A stretch of DNA of 34,442 bases from Chloroflexota bacterium (GTDB taxonomy: Bacteria; Chloroflexota; Anaerolineae; J102), in assembly GCA_013152585.1 (NCBI GenBank), contig JAADGC010000008.1, positions 1 to 34,442 of the forward strand, given 5' to 3'. Shown piece after piece: positions 1 to 8,151 of the stretch (positions are counted from its first letter, which is position 1; each line of letters begins with the position of its first letter). Under the pieces are notes generated by a model. That model made no database searches, was not told where the DNA came from, and saw only the letters and a list, made by a program, of their open reading frames with translations. The translations under genes were made by a program, and so were the position numbers.

Positions 1-127
1 ATCGCAAAAGCATCTTTGCCACAGCGCAATCTTGCCGAAATTGCTCGCCCTCTCTTGGCACACGAAAAGCCCTGCTCCAGGCGGCGCGTCCGCGGCATTT
101 GGCAAATGAATCGCGCCCCACGACCAA

Positions 128-153
128 GCCGGGTTCACCCGGCGCCGTTTTTT
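128..153 (+). terminator. Possible intrinsic terminator of an upstream gene
   Basis: A GC-rich hairpin (GCCGGG at 128-133, loop TTCA, CCCGGC at 138-143) is followed four bases later by six T (148-153). It would end a plus-strand transcript that enters from left of the window. The gap between stem and T-run makes it less than ideal. No gene can be supported in positions 1-259. Confidence 0.4.
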
Positions 154-180
154 AGCCCCCCGCCTCACCGCTGCTCACGA

Positions 181-204
181 AAGCGTTAGCCGCATCCGTG
201 ATGC
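181..204 (+). repeat. 24-bp dispersed repeat, copy 1
   Basis: These 24 bases recur exactly, in inverse orientation, at 11841-11864. The copy here contains an 8-bp hairpin (GCCGCATC at 189-196, loop CGT, GATGCGGC at 200-207). It lies in the gene-free stretch downstream of the beta-CASP RNase gene. An exact 24-mer shared by chance within 34 kb is very unlikely, so this is a real dispersed repeat of unknown role. Confidence 0.6.
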
Positions 205-259
205 GGCGGGTTAAGCGGCAAAACCGGCGCTTTATTGACGCCCTCGTGGCCTGGCCGGA

Positions 260-1666
260 TTAGTTGAGATCAAAAGCCTGCCCGCGTTCAGGAATCGTCA
301 CATGTTCTAAACCGGCGCCTTCCAGCGATACTGATAACGCCGCCGCCGCCTTCAACTCGCCGTGCACCAGAAAGAGCTTTTTGAGTTGCTGACGGTCAAA
401 ATGCAGGGCCCATGTCTTGAGTCCTGTGCGGTCGGCGTGGGCACTATAGCCTTCGATGCGTTCCACCTGAGCGCGTACTTCGTATTCTTCGCCAAAGATC
501 TTCACCGGCGATTGGCCGTCCAGAATACGCCGACCCAGCGTATTCTCGGCCTGGAAGCCGACAAACAGGATCGTAGTCTGGGGATCTTCGATATTGTTTT
601 TAAGATGATGCAGGATGCGGCCACCCTCGCACATGCCCGAAGCTGAGATGATCATGGCGGGCTCGCGCAAAAAGTTCAGCTCTTTCGAATCCGCAACTTT
701 GCGTACATAGGTCAGCTCTTCAAAACCAAAGGGACTATGATGCTTGTCTTCGGCCATGAATTCGCGAATATCGGCGTTGTAGGAGTCGGGGTGCAGACGA
801 AAGACCTCGGTGACGTTGACTGCCAGGGGTGAGTCGACGAAAACAGGAAGTGACGGAATTTTATGGGCATCCCTGAGTTGATGCAAGGTGTATACCAGCT
901 CCTGGGTGCGCCCGACCGCAAAAGAGGGCACCAGCACCTTGCCACCGTTACGCCCGCAGACACGGTTCACAACTTCCCGCAGTTTTTTGCTGGCTTCGCC
1001 CAATGACTCATGATCTCTTGCACCGTAAGTGCTTTCCATAATCACATAGTCGGCACGGTCGATGAATTCGGGGTCGCGTAAGATGGCCATGCCCTGGCGC
1101 CCCAAATCGCCCGAGAAAACCAGCCGCTTTTGCTGCCCGTCTTCGTCGATATCGAGCACGACGATGGCGCTGCCCAGAATATGCCCGGCATCATGAAATG
1201 TGAGGGTGACGCCGGGGGCAATGGGTAAGTGTCGCCAGTAGGGCAGGCTGACAAAGTATTGCAGACTGTCCACGGCATCGGTCATCGTATACAGGGGCTG
1301 CACCGGCGGCTCGCCTTTGCGACTGCGCTTTTTATTCAGATAGGCGATATCCGATTCCTGAATGCGGCCGCTATCTGGCAACATAGCGGCCGAAAGATCG
1401 CGTGTGGCAGGCGTACAATAAATGTTGCCGCGGAATCCTTGCTTGATCAGATTGGGGATGTTGCCGGCATGGTCGATATGAGCGTGAGACAACACCAAGA
1501 GATCGATTTCGGCAGGATCGAAGGGGAAATTGAGGTTTCTATCGTAACTGAGCGCCCGTCTTCCCTGAAACAAGCCACAATCCAGCAGTATCTTACGGTC
1601 ATTGACCTCCAGCAAGTGCATCGAGCCTGTCACTGTACGGGCAGCTCCCCAAAATTGTAATCGCAT
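260..1666 (-). CDS. MBL-fold beta-CASP ribonuclease
   Basis: A 468-residue metallo-beta-lactamase/beta-CASP protein of the RNA-processing group (CPSF73/YSH1-like; the family includes bacterial and archaeal RNases). Visible zinc-site motifs are HAHIDH (61-66), the GH pair at 161-162, and SGDLGR (185-190). ESTYG (211-215) opens the beta-CASP insert, which continues with PSFAVGRTQE (248-257), SASGMCEGGR (341-350), SAHAD (408-412) and VHGE (434-437). All motifs are intact, so an active metal-dependent RNA nuclease in the cytoplasm is expected; the substrate cannot be read from sequence. The start is set by a strong ribosome binding site (AAGGAG) about seven bases upstream on the minus strand. Full length for the family. 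Confidence 0.9.
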   Translation of the reverse strand: MRLQFWGAARTVTGSMHLLEVNDRKILLDCGLFQGRRALSYDRNLNFPFDPAEIDLLVLSHAHIDHAGNIPNLIKQGFRGNIYCTPATRDLSAAMLPDSGRIQESDIAYLNKKRSRKGEPPVQPLYTMTDAVDSLQYFVSLPYWRHLPIAPGVTLTFHDAGHILGSAIVVLDIDEDGQQKRLVFSGDLGRQGMAILRDPEFIDRADYVIMESTYGARDHESLGEASKKLREVVNRVCGRNGGKVLVPSFAVGRTQELVYTLHQLRDAHKIPSLPVFVDSPLAVNVTEVFRLHPDSYNADIREFMAEDKHHSPFGFEELTYVRKVADSKELNFLREPAMIISASGMCEGGRILHHLKNNIEDPQTTILFVGFQAENTLGRRILDGQSPVKIFGEEYEVRAQVERIEGYSAHADRTGLKTWALHFDRQQLKKLFLVHGELKAAAALSVSLEGAGLEHVTIPERGQAFDLN

Positions 1667-1770
1667 CGGAACGCTCCTTAAGGCGGGAAAAAGGGATAGG
1701 TCTGTTACGTATCAGAGGGGACGGGACAGCCATCGCTTACCAACATGACAATGCGCCCATCTCTCAGCCT

Positions 1771-2550
1771 TCAGGCGGGCCGCAACCTGGCAGCGATCAC
1801 GGCTTCGTGCAGGCTAAAAGTGGTCTCGCTGGCGACGATTTGCGGGTTCAAAAAGCGACGCGCGGGTCCGGTGCTATCCCACAACATGGCAGTGAGCTGC
1901 TCCTGTGTGGGGACATCGACCTGCATGCGTTCCATCCAGGGAACAAACTTCATGGGCTTGAGCAGGCGCTCGACCCGGGCAATCTCGAAACCAGCCCTTC
2001 TTACATACGATAGCAATCGGGGTAGGGGGTGCATCCACACATGCGATGGGTCTCGCAATTGTTCAAACTGATTGACATAGGCTTCGGCGGCGGCATCTTC
2101 CGCACCGACGTTATCCACCAGCACCAGACGACCGGACGGCTTCAGCACCCGTGCCCACTGGCGCAGGGCAGCCGCCGCATCGACAAAATGATGCAGGGCA
2201 ACGCGACAGGTGATGAGGTCGAATGTATCAGCAGCAAAGGGCTGTTGCCCGCCGTCCCCCTGCACCCACACGATATTGCTTTGACCCACATGTCGGGCAT
2301 AGCGACGTGCCGCCCGCAGCATGTTGGCTGTGATGTCAATGGCGAACACAGTTTGCACGTGGGCGGCGATTGCCAGGGCCGAATGGCCTCCGCCCGGCGC
2401 CACATCCAGCGCCAGCCAGTCGCGACGGGGTGCGGCCATTTCGACCATGAGCGCCAAACTGTGCCCCTGAGCATGTACTGCCGACTGCACGTAGCGTTCG
2501 GCGTTGGCACCGAACTGCCGCTGCACAAGGTCCTGCTGCGGCTGGCTCAT
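1771..2550 (-). CDS. Class I SAM-dependent methyltransferase (UbiE/COQ5-like)
   Basis: A 259-residue methyltransferase. The SAM-binding motif I reads ALDVAPGGGHSALA (47-60), followed by an acidic end of strand 2 (FAID), a QGDGGQQPF segment (motif II) and the LITCRVALHHF motif typical of the Methyltransf_11 group. The substrate is unknown; small molecules are the usual targets of this group, and quinone biosynthesis is not implied by context. Its ATG overlaps the stop of the upstream hydrolase gene by four bases (ATGA), and there is no good ribosome binding site of its own, so translation is probably coupled to that gene. Confidence 0.85.
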   Translation of the reverse strand: MSQPQQDLVQRQFGANAERYVQSAVHAQGHSLALMVEMAAPRRDWLALDVAPGGGHSALAIAAHVQTVFAIDITANMLRAARRYARHVGQSNIVWVQGDGGQQPFAADTFDLITCRVALHHFVDAAAALRQWARVLKPSGRLVLVDNVGAEDAAAEAYVNQFEQLRDPSHVWMHPLPRLLSYVRRAGFEIARVERLLKPMKFVPWMERMQVDVPTQEQLTAMLWDSTGPARRFLNPQIVASETTFSLHEAVIAARLRPA

Positions 2551-3416
2551 GTGCGGGGGCTTGCCGCGCTTTGGGTGATGAGGGGCTGCAACCAGGCCAG
2601 GGTTTCGGCCAGTACCCGCTGGCGAATAGCGGGGATTTCGTTGTGCAGCTCATGATAGCTGCCGGGATAGATGCGGAATTCCACGTTCTTCCCGGCCCCC
2701 GCCACGGCTTCCTCCACGGCATCCCGGTTGATGGTGCTGTCTTCGGCGCCCAGCAGGACGAGGATGGGCAGGTGCAGATGGGCCAGCAGGTTTTTGGCCT
2801 CGTTGGCTTTACACACGTTGGTGTAAGCAAAGCGCATGGTGACAGTGTGATGGTAGAGTTTGTCGTCCCGGTAGGATTGCTCTGCTTCGGGATCGTGGCT
2901 GAGCGTGAAGGGATCATCGGCGCCGGCGGTTTGCATACTGAGCCCGGGCGCCACTTTGGCCAGCACCCGCGCTAATAACAGCTTGGCCTGGCTGAAGTCT
3001 GGCCCGGCGCCATACCCCGGTGCGGAGATGACTGCCGCCGTGATTTTGTCTTCGTGCTGAGCCAGGTAATGCGTGGCATACATCCCCCCCAAACTATGCG
3101 CATAAAGAAAGATGGGTAAATGCGGGTACTGCGCCTGGGCCGCATCCACCACCTGATCGAGATCAGTGAGGACATCTGAGAAGGCATTGAAGTCGCCGCG
3201 TTTGCCACCCGACCGGCCAAAACCGCGGTGGTCGTCTCCCCAAACCACGTAGCCCTGTTGGTTGAAGGCGGTAACGACATGGGGGTAGCGGCCAGCATGT
3301 TCGCCCAGACCGTGCACGATCACGAGCAAGGCCTGAGGCTCGGTAGACGGGGTCCATTTACGGACGAATAAGGACGTGCCATCAAAGGCGGTGAGTGTCG
3401 ATTCGGAAGTACTCAT
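2547..3416 (-). CDS. Alpha/beta hydrolase, monoacylglycerol lipase-like
   Basis: A 289-residue serine hydrolase of the Hydrolase_4/monoglyceride lipase group. Visible features are the oxyanion-hole motif HGLGEH (35-40), the nucleophile elbow AHSLGG (106-111, Ser108), the acid in GAEDSTIN (Asp226) and the catalytic His255 in GSYHELHNE. A lysophospholipase or monoacylglycerol lipase activity is likely; the exact ester substrate is not determined. An open frame extends further upstream, but the ATG at 3416 has AGGAGG four bases away and the extra residues look non-coding. No signal peptide is seen, so it is probably cytoplasmic. It is the first gene of a two-gene overlap with the methyltransferase. 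Confidence 0.9.
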   Translation of the reverse strand: MSTSESTLTAFDGTSLFVRKWTPSTEPQALLVIVHGLGEHAGRYPHVVTAFNQQGYVVWGDDHRGFGRSGGKRGDFNAFSDVLTDLDQVVDAAQAQYPHLPIFLYAHSLGGMYATHYLAQHEDKITAAVISAPGYGAGPDFSQAKLLLARVLAKVAPGLSMQTAGADDPFTLSHDPEAEQSYRDDKLYHHTVTMRFAYTNVCKANEAKNLLAHLHLPILVLLGAEDSTINRDAVEEAVAGAGKNVEFRIYPGSYHELHNEIPAIRQRVLAETLAWLQPLITQSAASPRT

Positions 3417-3449
3417 GCTGCCTCCTGCAAGGATAGGTTTATGTAAGCT

Positions 3450-3485
3450 CAGACCCCGCAGGCCGTTGTTGACATGCGGGGTCTG
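3450..3485 (-). terminator. Perfect 11-bp inverted repeat between genes
   Basis: CAGACCCCGCA (3450-3460) pairs perfectly with TGCGGGGTCTG (3475-3485) around a 14-base loop. It lies downstream of the DUF4013 gene and upstream of the hydrolase gene. It could end or stabilise the DUF4013 transcript, but there is no T-run after it on the minus strand, so a rho-independent terminator is not proven; an operator or RNA-processing site is also possible. Confidence 0.45.
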
Positions 3486-3541
3486 AGGCAATGATCGTTA
3501 GCAAATAATACGTCGCCGGGGCTCAGTGCTGCCGGGTGGGC

Positions 3542-4447
3542 TTATGAGGTCTGTTCGGAGTCATCAGGCAATGTCTCAAAAACATCTTTGCTGGCGACTT
3601 CGGCCGACTGATCGACAACGGTGTCCGTTGCACCGATGCCGGTTTCGAGCACGCTGTCACCCAAATCATGGACTTCGACGACGGCATCTTCGGCGCCCGA
3701 ACCCACTTCTTCCATCAGTTCGCCCACGCCAGGCATGACGTTTTGGGGAGAGACGTCATAGGGGGTGTCTTCGTCTGCGTACGTGGGGCGCTTGTCCAGG
3801 CCAATCTGGCCGAACAGATGTGCCTGCACGAGATAGCTCCAAAAACCGGTAAACAACAGGCCGATCAGACAGAGGATGGTGCCGACAATGCCGGCGATGA
3901 TCTGTACTGCCCACAGCACCAGCACGACGATGATAATGTCGCCGATATTTTCGCGGGTGAATCGGAAGATGTCGGAGAAAGCAAAGCCGTCGGCGATGCT
4001 TTCGTTTTCGGCGAACTTAATGGTGATGGCAGGCATGAGCACGGTCAACAGGATACCATACAGGAACATCAAACAACTGAGACAGAACATCAGCAGAGAG
4101 ATGACAGCGCCGGTATTATTCCCGTTGCCCAGGAAACTGACCAGGGTGCTGGGCACAGCAAACAAGAGGAGGGGCAACGACCAAACGAAATAGACCACTA
4201 ATAGCTTGATGCCTTTAACAGCTTTGTCTCCCCATTCGTCCCATTCGGGCAAAGGTTGGGCCTGCCCACGGCGGACGTTTTGCAGCACCTCCAGTGCGTA
4301 GCCCAAAAGTAATCCTATCCCGATTATCAGACCAATCACGGTCCACGATAAAAGGATGGTCCCGAATAGAACGAGCCCGCCAATGAGAATTTTGGGTAGC
4401 CACTGCTTATCTTCAAACACAAATGAAATAGATTTGCCGATGTCCAT
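3542..4447 (-). CDS. DUF4013 domain-containing membrane protein
   Basis: A 301-residue polytopic membrane protein. The N-terminus (MDIGKSISFVFEDKQWLPKI) and the later GYALEVLQNVRRGQ-LPEWDEWGD stretch (about 49-73) are characteristic of the DUF4013 family, whose function is unknown. Hydrophobic segments follow at about 21-50, 80-105 and several more to about residue 225; the C-terminal 70-80 residues are strongly acidic and probably cytoplasmic. The ATG at 4447 is chosen because AGGAGG sits four bases upstream and family similarity begins there; the open frame continues 41 codons further but overlaps the leader. A consensus promoter lies at 4558-4586, giving a leader of about 100 bases. Confidence 0.85.
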   Translation of the reverse strand: MDIGKSISFVFEDKQWLPKILIGGLVLFGTILLSWTVIGLIIGIGLLLGYALEVLQNVRRGQAQPLPEWDEWGDKAVKGIKLLVVYFVWSLPLLLFAVPSTLVSFLGNGNNTGAVISLLMFCLSCLMFLYGILLTVLMPAITIKFAENESIADGFAFSDIFRFTRENIGDIIIVVLVLWAVQIIAGIVGTILCLIGLLFTGFWSYLVQAHLFGQIGLDKRPTYADEDTPYDVSPQNVMPGVGELMEEVGSGAEDAVVEVHDLGDSVLETGIGATDTVVDQSAEVASKDVFETLPDDSEQTS

Positions 4448-4797
4448 GGTTCCTCCTGGATGAGGGAAGCGAAGAGAGTGGGATGACTGGCAAGCGCAGT
4501 TCGCACGGTCTGACATGCCTGCTTCAGAGTATGCAGGCACGTTTTTATCGGGCTTCATTATAGCAGACAAGCCCAGCGCTCACAATCCCCAAATGAGATG
4601 TGTGCGTAAGCATCTGCAGCATGAAATACAGGCCGAGGTGCTCTTATCATGTACTGGAGTCTGGCGAAAATGACACATGATCCAAAAGAGCCATGTTTTC
4701 CTTTCTTTTCCGTGAAAATCTGTGGAATCCGTGGCAAAACAAAACGCCAGTGTCCAGTCATGTATACGCAGATGGCCGGTTCCGGGTTGCGAAGTCG
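4448..4797. other. Gene-free spacer with leader hairpin
   Basis: No gene can be supported in this 350-bp spacer. It holds the promoter and leader of the DUF4013 gene. Within that leader, GCCTGC (4518-4523) and GCAGGC (4534-4539) can form a hairpin. The stretch around 4703-4745 (runs such as CCGTGAAAATC and ATCCGTGGCAAAAC) resembles short degenerate intergenic repeats that are common in such genomes; this is an impression, not a measured match. Small open frames here show no protein-like features. Confidence 0.5.
4558..4586 (-). promoter_or_regulatory. Consensus vegetative promoter of the DUF4013 gene
   Basis: On the minus strand, TTGTGA (plus-strand positions 4581-4586) and TATAAT (4558-4563) are separated by exactly 17 bases. 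The -10 box matches the sigma-70-type consensus in all six positions and the -35 in four. Transcription should begin near 4551, about 104 bases ahead of the start codon at 4447. Confidence 0.7.
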
Positions 4798-5637
4798 CTA
4801 TCTGCCAGGGAGTTGCCAGCCCAGGGCAGCCTCGGCAGTGCCGCGGGCCAGATCGATGGCGCCGATGAGCAGGGCGGCAAACACCATCCCCGGAGCCAGC
4901 AGGCTCAAAAAGTCTCGCCAGGAATGATTTTTGTTCTCTTCGCGTAGGAAAAGTAGGAAAAGCAACAGGCCCACAATACTCAACATCATGAAAGCCGCGC
5001 CGCTGGAGAGGATGGCCAGGGGATAAAACAGTGGTGGCCAACGGCTGGCGACGGCCAGCACCACAAGCCCGCCCAAAACGCCCATTTGTACAACCTCGAC
5101 ACTTCGCTGCAAGACCGGTTCTGGCCGAGATTCCGCCCAAAAAACCTGATTGAAATAAGGGATCAGCAAAAAGCTAACGGCATAGCCCTGCATCATGCCC
5201 GTGATCAGGCGCAGGATGTTGTGGGGCTGATACAGCCATGGGTGCCCCAACAGCAAGGATATGTACGAGTTGAAGCCATCGAATCCCCACGCCCCCAAAA
5301 ACGCCGCCAACATCAGCAGATAACGCATCGGCGGGAATCCACCAGCACGCAACCGGCCCCACCGCCAGGCAAGCATGAAACCGCTGAAGACCCCCAGATA
5401 TTGCCCGGTGCAGCGGGCGCACAGCGGCAGTTGCATATCGCCAAAAACATACGAACGCACCGTGATCTGATGACACACGGCATAGCCCACATGATTGGCT
5501 GCCCCCAGAACGCCCTCTTGCCCCCCCAGCCAAAAGCCACCCAGCAGCAGGGGCAGGGAAAGTAAGGTGATCACGCGACGAAGTCGCTGGGGAGGGTGAA
5601 GAGGGGGCACGGATTGAGGATTCACGGGGGCAAGCAT
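4798..5637 (-). CDS. DUF2085 domain-containing membrane protein
   Basis: A 279-residue membrane protein of unknown function. The diagnostic DUF2085 core is visible: AVCHQITVRSYVFGDMQLPL (53-72) running into CARCTGQYLG (73-82), with the conserved Cys-His pair and the CxxC. This suggests a metal- or redox-related site near the membrane, which is inference. Hydrophobic segments occur near 23-38, 82-95 and repeatedly to the C-terminus. The open frame extends 50 codons upstream of the chosen ATG (5637), but that part crosses a low-complexity repeat (CGCAAAG units at 5685-5708) and looks non-coding. The ribosome binding site is weak, so the start is uncertain. Confidence 0.8.
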   Translation of the reverse strand: MLAPVNPQSVPPLHPPQRLRRVITLLSLPLLLGGFWLGGQEGVLGAANHVGYAVCHQITVRSYVFGDMQLPLCARCTGQYLGVFSGFMLAWRWGRLRAGGFPPMRYLLMLAAFLGAWGFDGFNSYISLLLGHPWLYQPHNILRLITGMMQGYAVSFLLIPYFNQVFWAESRPEPVLQRSVEVVQMGVLGGLVVLAVASRWPPLFYPLAILSSGAAFMMLSIVGLLLFLLFLREENKNHSWRDFLSLLAPGMVFAALLIGAIDLARGTAEAALGWQLPGR

Positions 5638-5684
5638 ACAGTAAGGCCGACGTTTTGGCAATACACTGTTCCGTAAATAGCTCT

Positions 5685-5708
5685 CGCAAAGTCGCAAAGG
5701 ACGCAAAG
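5685..5708. repeat. Short direct repeats of CGCAAAG
   Basis: Three copies of CGCAAAG begin at 5685, 5693 and 5702, spaced eight and nine bases apart, in the spacer upstream of the DUF2085 gene. They are a useful reason to place that gene's start downstream. Such tracts look like a dispersed intergenic repeat; no function can be assigned. Confidence 0.45.
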
Positions 5709-5838
5709 GGGGGAAGGAAAAAAGCTTGGCGTTCATTCGGCTGTGCTCAGGATGCCTGGCCTGAGGAGGGGAAGAAGTCGTTGGCACCGAACTTGCTGTC
5801 GGGGGTGCCGAGGGCCGAGGCGGGGGTGGGGCAGTACC

Positions 5839-7059
5839 TCACACGGAGACCCGCAATAATTGCTGATACGCCCTCTCATACTGACACGTTATCTGCTGCC
5901 AATCATACTTCTGTTCCACCAAGTGGCGGGCATTTTGCGTCAACGCCTGCCGCAGGGGCCTATCGGCGAGCAGCGTTTCGACACGGGCAATGAAATCAGC
6001 CGCGCTTTCAGCCTGCAACAGATGCTGGCCCGGCTCCACCATCAGGCCTTCGTACCCGACCGCGGTACTGACGACAGGCAACCCGGCGGCGAAGGCTTCG
6101 AGTATCTTCAACCGGGTGCCCGATCCGGCGCGCAGGGGGACAAGGGCGATGTCGGAGCGGGCATAGTGGGGAGTCAGGGCCGGTTGGCGGCCATAAAGCT
6201 CCACGCCCGGCTGCATGCAGGCGCGCACGCGGGGATGGTCCAGATTGATCAAGTCCAGGCGCAGGTGGGGGTGGCGCCGGAACAGCTCGGGCCAGATATC
6301 CTGCAGCAGCCAGCAGGCGGCGTCGATATTGGGGGCGTGGGTGGGAGAACCCACAAAGAGCAGGCGCTGCACCTGTGCCCGCACCGGCTGCAACCGCAGG
6401 GCCCGGGTATCGACGCCATTGGGCAGGATGACGACGCGGGCGCCAGGTGCACGTTGGCTGATGATGTCGGCATCGACGGGCGACATGGCGGCCACAAGGC
6501 CACAGCGGGCATAAAGAATCGATTCGTACGCTTGCCACAGCCGGGCCTGTCGTTGTAGCCGTTTGCGCGTCCGGCCCGCCGCCAGGCTGGCCCGGCGGGC
6601 CGTGGCCACACTGAAGATGTCGTGGGTGATAAGGATGTTGGGCAGTTGGGGAATGGAGAGTGCATACGGGGCGAGATAGGGCCATTCCACCTGCACCAGA
6701 TCAAAGGATTGGCGGGCCGATAACTGCCGCAATGTTTGTTGCATGGCCGGTTGCCACCAGATAGCGATATCATCGGGCCAGCGCCGCAGCTTGCCCCACA
6801 GGCGCCGCCCCAGCACAGAGGGGAGTTGCCGGTGGGGGCGCATCCGGGCAAAGGGGACGGGCACGACTCTGACGGGCAATGTCTCGGCCAACTGCGCTAA
6901 ACCCGCACGCGCTTCTGCATCCCGCCAAAAACTCACCACAGTGATGCGGTGGCGGGCGGCCAGGCGCTGCAAGACCTGGTACATGCGCTGGCGGCCACCG
7001 CTAAAGATGGGGAGCGGCGACGTGGGGAGAATGACGAGGATGCGTAGTTTGTCGGACAT
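5839..7059 (-). CDS. Family 4-type (GT-B) glycosyltransferase
   Basis: A 406-residue glycosyltransferase. The N-terminal donor/acceptor domain starts MSDKLRILVILPTSPLPIFS followed by GGRQRM, the usual glycine-rich loop. The C-terminal nucleotide-sugar-binding half shows LLFVGSPTHAPNIDAA and GSGTRLKILEAFAAGLPVVS, which carries the glutamate-containing motif of GT4 enzymes. It should transfer a sugar from a nucleotide donor to a glycan or lipid acceptor at the cytoplasmic face; neither donor nor acceptor can be read. The frame is open 45 codons upstream, but similarity begins at the Met at 7059. It stands alone, divergent from the nucleotidyltransferase gene. Confidence 0.88.
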   Translation of the reverse strand: MSDKLRILVILPTSPLPIFSGGRQRMYQVLQRLAARHRITVVSFWRDAEARAGLAQLAETLPVRVVPVPFARMRPHRQLPSVLGRRLWGKLRRWPDDIAIWWQPAMQQTLRQLSARQSFDLVQVEWPYLAPYALSIPQLPNILITHDIFSVATARRASLAAGRTRKRLQRQARLWQAYESILYARCGLVAAMSPVDADIISQRAPGARVVILPNGVDTRALRLQPVRAQVQRLLFVGSPTHAPNIDAACWLLQDIWPELFRRHPHLRLDLINLDHPRVRACMQPGVELYGRQPALTPHYARSDIALVPLRAGSGTRLKILEAFAAGLPVVSTAVGYEGLMVEPGQHLLQAESAADFIARVETLLADRPLRQALTQNARHLVEQKYDWQQITCQYERAYQQLLRVSV

Positions 7060-7365
7060 TAGCCTACAATGGGGAAGGTGGCGCCGTATTTGCCGAAGCC
7101 GGCGCAGAGAGTTTTGGTTCAACCGCATCTCAGGGCAGGCTCTTCGTTGGCGTTTCATGTCAGTGCTCAGATGGATAGCGATTTGAGCCTGCAAATTCGC
7201 TTGGTAGCTTTGCTAGATTGTAACGCAGCCCGGCAGCAGAGAAAAGGGAAGGGTGAGAAGATATGCGTGGATATGATGCGCCGGGGCTGATCTGTTTTGT
7301 TTGCTGATCGGGCAGTACTCGTGGCAAAATCATTTCCACTCCACTTCACCCGGATGAGGCCCATT
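7060..7365. other. Divergent intergenic region, 306 bp
   Basis: This spacer must hold the promoters of the minus-strand glycosyltransferase and the plus-strand nucleotidyltransferase, but no convincing -35/-10 pair was found on either strand. A 16-base string at 7117-7132 is also present at 21325-21340; one such match is not significant in 34 kb. Nothing else is seen. Confidence 0.4.
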
Positions 7366-8151
7366 ATGAAAAGTTATGCTGCCGTTGTTTTGGCCGGATA
7401 CTCCAATGATCACCCAGATCCCCTGGCGGCTGCGCATGGCGTCCAACATAAAGTTTTGCTGCCGATTGCGGGCAGACACATGATCGATTGGACGCTGGAT
7501 GCTTTACGCCGGAGCCCGCGGGTGGAGGGCATGGTGGTGGTGGGGATGGATCCAGCCCTGGGGGTTGATTTGGGGCCCGATGTGCAATGCCTGCCCAATC
7601 AAAGAGACCATTTCGACAATGTCCTGGTGGGAATTGAGGCGGCACAGGCTTTGCGGCCCGATAATGAATTCGTGCTCACCGTATCGGCCGATGTGCCCCT
7701 TTTGCAGCCGCAAACGGTCGATTGGTTTGTGGGGCAGTGCGAATCCATGTCTGGCGATGTGTTTTATGCGATTGTCGAGGAGCAGGTAATGGAAGCGCAG
7801 TATGCAGGCGCCGGACGCTCGTACGTGCGTCTGAAGGAAGGACGCATTTGTGGTGGTGACCTGTTTTTTGTACGAGCGGCTGTCGCCAGGAACAACCAAG
7901 TTTTGGTGCGGGAATTGCTGGCACGGCGTAAGAACGCTTTCCAGCAGATTCGCCTGACGGGGATCAAAACGATCCTTAAATTCTTGTTCCATCAGCTTTC
8001 ACTGCATGATTTAGAGCAAGTAGGCTCACGGTTATTGAACTGTGAGGGCCGGGGCGTGCTTTCTCCCTATGCCGATCTGGGGATGGATGTGGATAAACCC
8101 CATCAGTTGGCGATAGCGCAGCAAGTGCTGGCAGAACGGAGGCCGGCATGA
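7366..8151 (+). CDS. MobA-like nucleotidyltransferase family protein
   Basis: A 261-residue protein with the fold of nucleoside-triphosphate sugar/alditol nucleotidyltransferases. It begins MKSYAAVVLAGYSND with the LAG nucleotide loop (9-11), continues with HKVLLPIAGRHMIDW (28-42) holding the usual lysine, and has SADVPLL (107-113) with the metal-binding aspartate. The usual GxxxR signature is altered (GYSNDHPDPLAAA), so the substrate is uncertain; it is not a clear MobA or GlmU. The ATG at 7366 has a GAGG six bases upstream; an ATG at 7354 is the alternative. Its last four bases overlap the PAP2 gene (ATGA), which suggests the two act on one lipid or polyol-phosphate pathway. Confidence 0.75.
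   Translation: MKSYAAVVLAGYSNDHPDPLAAAHGVQHKVLLPIAGRHMIDWTLDALRRSPRVEGMVVVGMDPALGVDLGPDVQCLPNQRDHFDNVLVGIEAAQALRPDNEFVLTVSADVPLLQPQTVDWFVGQCESMSGDVFYAIVEEQVMEAQYAGAGRSYVRLKEGRICGGDLFFVRAAVARNNQVLVRELLARRKNAFQQIRLTGIKTILKFLFHQLSLHDLEQVGSRLLNCEGRGVLSPYADLGMDVDKPHQLAIAQQVLAERRPA

Noticed and set aside
4558-4761. 67-codon open frame on the minus strand upstream of DUF4013
   Set aside because: It overlaps the DUF4013 promoter, has no ribosome binding site and no protein-like composition.
7117-7132. 16-base string also present at 21325-21340, with a related form at 25332-25346 (inverse)
   Set aside because: A shared 16-mer has a sizeable chance of arising at random among all pairs in 34 kb, and the third copy has mismatches. 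Not significant on its own, although all three lie in spacers.
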